Shown: one piece after another, positions 59,573 to 64,000 of the stretch
Numbering within the stretch: the first letter of the stretch is position 1
Layout of the letters: every line of letters begins with the position of its first letter
Source: Pseudomonas sp. MUP55
GTDB taxonomy: Bacteria; Pseudomonadota; Gammaproteobacteria; Pseudomonadales; Pseudomonadaceae
NCBI RefSeq assembly: GCF_034043515.1
Contig: NZ_CP138214.1
Location: forward strand, 3,038,001-3,102,000
Direction: 5' to 3'
DNA length: 64,000 nucleotides
The notes under the pieces: model-generated
Told to the model about the DNA's origin: nothing
The model's database searches: none
Seen by the model: only the letters and a program-made list of their open reading frames with translations
Made by a program: the position numbers and the translations under genes

Positions 59573-59914
59573 ACAGATTCTCTTCCTTGGATGTTTTTAT
59601 GTTCACCGGCGTCGGCAAGCGATCAGTGCTTGGCACGTAGCGTGTTTTCTAACGGTCCTGAGTCATGTGCAAATGAATGTTTACGAGCAGCTTCCAAAAA
59701 GCTAGCTACGATCCTAGTCGTAAGTCCTACAAAAGCAAGACAACCCTTTTATAATTATTTGCTCTTTATAATCCGATGGTAATTCCTTTTATTAATTATT
59801 TTCCTGAGCGGCAAAAATGACTATGCTCATGCCCACTACCCCTTACGCAATGGATGGCGCCAAAGGCCGACGAACTCCAGTGATGCCCTCACTCCCCATG
59901 GTTACACGCGATTT
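59573..59914. promoter_or_regulatory. Divergent promoter region of the biosynthetic operon
   Basis: AT-rich, 342 bp between the minus-strand operon and the Cys-rich regulator gene. Contains the interrupted palindrome TACGA-N6-TCGTA (59707-59722), a possible operator, and TTATAAT (about 59766) as a plus-strand -10 candidate. No other gene is visible. Confidence 0.5.
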
Positions 59915-60568
59915 ATGACCTCCAAACCTGCCGACGATACCCAGCCATCCACCGCTGAACGCATCCTGTTTTTGCTCAAGACCCGTGGCCCGTTGAAAAC
60001 CACCGAACTGGCTTCCCTGCTGGAAGTCACGTTTGAGGCAGCCCGGCAACAAATCCAGAAGTTGCAGGCATCGGAGTTGATCGTCGGCGTTTCTGCGCCC
60101 ACTTCCGGGGCCGGCCGCCCTTCGTTGAAGTGGGCTCTGACGGACACTGCGCACAACAAATTCCCCGATTCCCACAGCGTGCTGACCCTGCACCTGATCG
60201 AATCCATCGAGGGTGTTTTCGGCAGTGACGGCATCGAGAAAATCATCACCAGCATGGAAGCGACCAATCGCCAGGAGTACGTCCAGGCGTGTTCGCAAGC
60301 TTCGTCCCTGGAAGAGAAAGTCGCCATCCTGGTGCGCATCCGCGAACTCGCCGGCTATATGGCGCATATGGAACCTGCGGGTGAAGGTTGGCTGCTGATC
60401 GAAAACCATTGCCCGATCTGTGCCGCCGCGCGCAAATGCCAGGGTTTCTGCCGCTCGGAGTTGCAGATATTTCGCGCAGCCATGGGCGACGACGCGCTTG
60501 TCGAACGTTGCGAACACCTGATCTCCGGCGACCGGCGTTGCGTCTATAACATCCAGCCGCGCGCCTGA
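59915..60568 (+). CDS. HTH regulator with C-terminal Cys cluster
   Basis: 217 residues. N-terminal winged helix (about 12-75; ERILFLLKTRGPLKTTELASLL) and C-terminal cluster NHCPICAAARKCQGFC (Cys166, 169, 175, 179) with further Cys199 and Cys209. This is the layout of SufR-like redox or Fe-S-sensing regulators of the predicted MarR-type group. No clear Shine-Dalgarno is seen before ATG 59915. Divergent from the biosynthetic operon, so it probably controls it, sensing redox state or the redox-active product. Confidence 0.8.
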   Translation: MTSKPADDTQPSTAERILFLLKTRGPLKTTELASLLEVTFEAARQQIQKLQASELIVGVSAPTSGAGRPSLKWALTDTAHNKFPDSHSVLTLHLIESIEGVFGSDGIEKIITSMEATNRQEYVQACSQASSLEEKVAILVRIRELAGYMAHMEPAGEGWLLIENHCPICAAARKCQGFCRSELQIFRAAMGDDALVERCEHLISGDRRCVYNIQPRA

Positions 60569-60605
60569 CCGCCCTCCACTCCAACCGCCCTAAAGGAATA
60601 AGGCC

Positions 60606-61343
60606 ATGACCCCGACCATCGACTTGCTCGCCAGCCACCGCAGCGACCGCAGCTTCCAATCCACGCCCGTCAGCGACGAACACCTGGATGCCATCTTGCG
60701 GGCCGGCCACCTGGCACCGACGTCATTCAATGCCCAGCATATTTCCGTGGTGGTCGTGCGCGATGCAAACACCCGCCAGCGCATTGCGGCGGTCGCGGGC
60801 GGCCAACCCTGGATCGTGTCGGCGCCGGTGTTTATCACGCTGGTGGTGGACTTCCATAAGACCGCCGTCGGTGCCGCGCTCAATGGCCAGCAACAGCAGA
60901 TCCAGCGGCACTTGGAAGGGCTGATCGCCGCCAGCACCGATGGCGGCATTATCCTCAGTACCCTGATGATCGCCGCGCGCTCATTGGGTCTGGGCGTGGT
61001 GCCGGTGGGCGGCATTCGCGCCAACGCCGAGGCGATGATCGAACTGCTCGGGCTGCCCGAGCAGACCTTCGCGCTGTGCGGCCTGGCCCTGGGTCATGTG
61101 CACGAGCCGGCGGCGCAGAAACCGCGCATGGGCATCGAGGCCTTCCGTCACGACGAGCGCTACAACCGTGCCGCGCTGGCACCGGCGATCAGTGCCTATG
61201 ACCAGCACCTGATGCGCCATTGGCAGATCATTGGCCGTGCGGACGGCCAGTCCTGGTCAAGCACCGTGGGCCGCACATACGCACGCAACTACCGGCCCGA
61301 CCTCAAGGCTCAATTGCTGGCCAATGGTTTGTCCGCTGATTGA
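60606..61343 (+). CDS. NADPH-dependent nitroreductase (NfsA/FRP type)
   Basis: 245 residues. FMN-binding nitroreductase fold of the NfsA class: LLASHRSDRSF start, HLAPTSFNAQHISVVVV, GLGVVPVGGIR and a C-terminal extension (SWSSTVGRTYARN). Reduces nitro compounds, quinones or flavins with NADPH. 38 bp after the regulator with AAGG upstream, so in its operon. It may recycle or detoxify the redox-cycling azapteridine. Its last 34 bp overlap the convergent efflux gene. Confidence 0.85.
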   Translation: MTPTIDLLASHRSDRSFQSTPVSDEHLDAILRAGHLAPTSFNAQHISVVVVRDANTRQRIAAVAGGQPWIVSAPVFITLVVDFHKTAVGAALNGQQQQIQRHLEGLIAASTDGGIILSTLMIAARSLGLGVVPVGGIRANAEAMIELLGLPEQTFALCGLALGHVHEPAAQKPRMGIEAFRHDERYNRAALAPAISAYDQHLMRHWQIIGRADGQSWSSTVGRTYARNYRPDLKAQLLANGLSAD

Positions 61344-62752
61344 GCCTGGGCCGCACCGCCACTGCCCCAGCCCAGCGCCTTGTATAGCGCGATGGCGTTG
61401 AGGTAGGACGCCGTCTCGGCATCGGCCACGTCCTTTTTGATCAGGAAAAACGCGCGCTGGTTTTCCAGCACCGCCATGTAGGTGCCCGAACCGCTGCGGT
61501 AGCGTTTGCTGGCGATGTCGATCGCCTGCTCGGCATGTGTGGCGGACGCCAGCAACGCGCCCAGGCGGGTCTGGTCCTGCGCCAGGCGCATCAGTGCATT
61601 TTCCACATCTTCCTGGGCCTTGAGCAGCGACTGTTGATAGCGCGCCAGGGCACCTTCGGCCTGGGCCTGGGAACCGCGCAGGCGTGCGCGCACGTTGCCC
61701 AGGCGAAACGCCGGCCAGTCCACCGACGGCGCCAACTCATAAGCGCGCGATGCGCTGCCCAGGTCGCCGCCGCGCAGGGCGAAGAAGCCAATGAAACCGC
61801 CCAGGTTCAGGCGTGGGTACAAGTCGGCGGTGGCGGCGCCGACGTCTTCGGTGCTGGCGGCCAGCAGGCGTTCGGCGCTGACCACATCCGGACGATTGCG
61901 GATCAACTGGTCGACATCGCCCAAGGGCAGTTGCCGGGCCAGGGGTGCAAGGAAATGCGCCTTGGCCAGGGCCTGCTGTTGACGCGGTGGCTGGCCGGTC
62001 AAAACGTCCAGGCGATAACCGGTTTCCTGGATCCGTGTCAGCAACGGTGGAATCGCCGCCTCGCTGAGCAGCAGGTTGGCATGGGCGTTTTGCTGATCCT
62101 CGAATTGGCCGCTGCCGGCGCGCACCTGAGCGCTGGTCAGCGTGAGCGTTTCGCGCCAGGCACTGACCTGGGCCTGGGCCACCTCCAGGCTGCGGCTCAA
62201 GCCTTGCTGCTCGTAGTAATAACGCGCCACGTCGGCAGCGATGCTCAACTGCATCAGCGCGAGGTCCGCCTGCGCCGCCTGCGAGCGTGCCATGGCCGAT
62301 GCCGTCAGGCGCTGCAACCGCCCGAACACATCAATCTCCCACTGCACATCAAAGCCGGCGCGATAGGTCTGTGACAGCATCCGCTCCGGTGGCCCACCGT
62401 CGAACGGCAACTGCTGCTCCAGGCTGCGGCCATAGGCGGTACGGGCAGTGACGCCGGGATACTGGTCGAGCCGGCGATCATCAAACACCGCGCGGGAAGC
62501 CAGCAGGTTGGCCTGCGCCTGACGGATGTCATGGTTATGCGCCAGCGCCGTGTCGATCAGGCGGTCGAGCTCGGCGTCGTCAAAAAACGACCACCACTGG
62601 GCCTGCACCGGCGCCTGTTGGGCAAACAAGGCCTTTTGTGCAGTGACCAGGCTGATCGGTGGGGTCGTGGGCTTTTCGTAATGCGGCCCGACCATGCAGC
62701 CGTTGAGCAGCGTCAGCGCCAGCACGGTGGTGACAGTTTTGCCGGGCTTCAT
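61310..62752 (-). CDS. Outer-membrane efflux lipoprotein (OprM/NodT family)
   Basis: 480 residues. Lipobox LLNGC (Cys19), then the TolC-like fold with two internal repeats (YEKPTTPP, VQAQWWSFFDDAELDRLI at the start of the mature part). Forms the outer channel of an RND pump. Overlaps the RND gene by 4 bp. Position next to the azapteridine cluster parallels ToxF-I in toxoflavin export. Convergent 34-bp overlap with the nitroreductase gene. Confidence 0.9.
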   Translation of the reverse strand: MKPGKTVTTVLALTLLNGCMVGPHYEKPTTPPISLVTAQKALFAQQAPVQAQWWSFFDDAELDRLIDTALAHNHDIRQAQANLLASRAVFDDRRLDQYPGVTARTAYGRSLEQQLPFDGGPPERMLSQTYRAGFDVQWEIDVFGRLQRLTASAMARSQAAQADLALMQLSIAADVARYYYEQQGLSRSLEVAQAQVSAWRETLTLTSAQVRAGSGQFEDQQNAHANLLLSEAAIPPLLTRIQETGYRLDVLTGQPPRQQQALAKAHFLAPLARQLPLGDVDQLIRNRPDVVSAERLLAASTEDVGAATADLYPRLNLGGFIGFFALRGGDLGSASRAYELAPSVDWPAFRLGNVRARLRGSQAQAEGALARYQQSLLKAQEDVENALMRLAQDQTRLGALLASATHAEQAIDIASKRYRSGSGTYMAVLENQRAFFLIKKDVADAETASYLNAIALYKALGWGSGGAAQAQSADKPLASN

Positions 62753-64000
62753 GGTTCGCTCCTCAGGGTTTGCGCCAGGGACTGGGCCCGTGGGGTGGAG
62801 GCCGCCACCGAATGCTTGCGCGCCAGCAGGGTGTAGACCGTCGGCAGCACGAACAGGGTGAAGCAGGTACCGATCAGCATGCCCGATACAATCACCACCC
62901 CCAGACCGTAGCGGCTGTTGGCCCCGGCCCCCGAGGCGAACAGCAACGGTATCAGGCCGACCACCATGGCCGCCGTCGTCATCAGGATCGGCCGTAGACG
63001 AATCTGCGCGGCCTTGCGTATCGCCTCAGAACGGTCGAGGTGTTCCTGGGCCTGCAGGGCGTTGGCGAACTCGACCATCAGGATGCCGTGCTTGCTGATC
63101 AGCCCGATCAGGGTCACCAGGCCAATCTGGGTGTAGATATTGATCGTGGCGTAGCCCAGCGCCAGGGGAATCAGCGCGCCGCTGATGGACAGCGGCACGG
63201 TGATCAGGATGATCAGCGGGTCCATCAGGCTTTCGTACTGCGCCGCGAGTACCAGGTAGATCACGATCACCGCCGCCAGGAACGCCAGCAGCAGCGCATT
63301 GCCTTCCTGGGTGTATTGCCGCGCATCGGATTGCCAGTCGTAGCTGAACCCCACGGGCAATTCGGCGGTGACGCCTTCCAGGAATGCCACGGCGTCGCCC
63401 AGAGTGACCCCGGCCGCCGGCACCCCCTGGAAGGTCGCGGCGTTCTGCTGGTTGAACTGGGTCAGCTTGTTGGGTTCGACGTGCTCGGACACCTGGATCA
63501 CCGTCGACAGCGGAATCAGTGTGCCGTCTTCCGTGCGCACATACTGACGAGTCAGGGCTTCGGGCGTCAGTCGCTCACTGCCCGGGCTCTGGGCAATCAC
63601 GTCATAGGAGCGGCCATCCAGGCCAAAGCGGTTGAGGTAGTTTTCCCCCACCAGCACCGCCAACGATTCTGCGATGTCCTGCATGCGGATCCCCAGGCTG
63701 TTGGCCTTGGCCCGGTCCACCCGCACCTGTACTACCGGGTTGTTGTAGTCCAGGTCACTGTCGACCACGGCGAACAACCCACTGTCGCGGGCCTTCTGCT
63801 TGATCTGCTCCATGGTTTCGTACAGCACGCGGTAATCCTGGGAGCTGCGCAGCACCAGTTGCACCGGCAGGCCACCGGTGGAGCCCGGCAAGGCCGGCAG
63901 CTGGAAGGCAAAGATGCTGGTGCCTTCCACGTCGTTGGTGGCCGCTTGCAGGTCGACCTGGATCTGCGCGGCGGTGCGCTCGCGCTCGCCCCACAGCGTC
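62749..64000 (-). CDS. RND efflux permease, C-terminal part (partial)
   Basis: The frame continues beyond base 64000; GTG 63928-63930 is an internal Val, not a start. About 417 C-terminal residues are visible, including the FAFQLPALPG pore-domain start, a periplasmic porter part, and five or six transmembrane segments with the RND proton-relay region context (YLVLAAQYESLMDPLIIL, LVTLIGLISKHGILMVEFANA). HAE1-type drug exporter. With the outer-membrane factor it should export the azapteridine; the membrane-fusion protein is expected upstream, outside the window. Confidence 0.92.
   Translation of the reverse strand, partial: TLWGERERTAAQIQVDLQAATNDVEGTSIFAFQLPALPGSTGGLPVQLVLRSSQDYRVLYETMEQIKQKARDSGLFAVVDSDLDYNNPVVQVRVDRAKANSLGIRMQDIAESLAVLVGENYLNRFGLDGRSYDVIAQSPGSERLTPEALTRQYVRTEDGTLIPLSTVIQVSEHVEPNKLTQFNQQNAATFQGVPAAGVTLGDAVAFLEGVTAELPVGFSYDWQSDARQYTQEGNALLLAFLAAVIVIYLVLAAQYESLMDPLIILITVPLSISGALIPLALGYATINIYTQIGLVTLIGLISKHGILMVEFANALQAQEHLDRSEAIRKAAQIRLRPILMTTAAMVVGLIPLLFASGAGANSRYGLGVVIVSGMLIGTCFTLFVLPTVYTLLARKHSVAASTPRAQSLAQTLRSEP

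Noticed and set aside
63755..63994. Separate gene at the right edge
   Set aside because: Frame shadow of the RND permease, whose own frame continues without a stop to base 64000.

Overview
The window is a piece of a Pseudomonas chromosome, most like the P. fluorescens group. The support is high GC, Pseudomonas-type REP palindromes (split copy at 15785-15810, inverted pair at 38593-38679), a TreS of the Pseudomonas stutzeri type, and dense operons with overlapping ATGA junctions. It holds a core backbone, two integrated islands, one insertion sequence and two large accessory metabolic clusters.

Layout. (1) 1-10477 is the right part of a prophage-like integrative element: tyrosine integrase, DUF4224 partner, orphan m5C methyltransferase and nucleoid-associated protein YejK/NdpA. 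It also carries lower-GC cargo genes on the minus strand, mostly small membrane proteins, two of them like phage abortive-infection proteins. It ends in the 3' half of a tRNA-Leu(UAA); its left end lies outside the window. (2) 10.6-23.4 kb is backbone (DUF3606, 2-hydroxyacid dehydrogenase, IbpA, glycine-zipper protein, TreS, Pgm, a MocR-type regulator with an unknown partner, a quinone-oxidoreductase-like enzyme). It is interrupted at 15811-17051 by an IS110 element sitting in a REP, with a readable bridge RNA. (3) 23685-24599 is a LysR gene whose last codons are repeated at 31624-31653. The 7 kb between these copies looks like an island with the complete His-Xaa-Ser system (hxsDBCA), a DUF5710 protein, a 5'-nucleotidase and a ParDE toxin-antitoxin pair. 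(4) 32.5-51.3 kb is an uptake and oxidation locus: oligopeptide-type ABC transporter, alpha/beta hydrolase, TPR protein, P1-family peptidase, TonB-dependent receptor, five luciferase-like flavin monooxygenases, a SurE-type phosphatase and an SfnR-like sigma-54 activator. Four well-matched sigma-54 promoters drive its four transcription units. (5) 51.6-64 kb is a toxoflavin/7-azapteridine-type biosynthetic cluster: GTP cyclohydrolase II, RibD, WD40 and SUMF1-like proteins, three methyltransferases, a VOC fusion protein, a Cys-rich regulator, a nitroreductase and the end of an RND efflux system.

How they work together. In the 7-azapteridine cluster GTP is opened by a RibA-like enzyme, deaminated and reduced by a RibD-like enzyme, then probably converted to a triazine ring, methylated and exported by the RND pump. 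In the sigma-54 locus one regulator probably co-induces the outer-membrane receptor, ABC importer, hydrolases and monooxygenases to release sulfur (or another nutrient) from an organic compound. Functions of the hxs system and of the integrative-element cargo are unknown. All motif readings are by eye; no database search was run.
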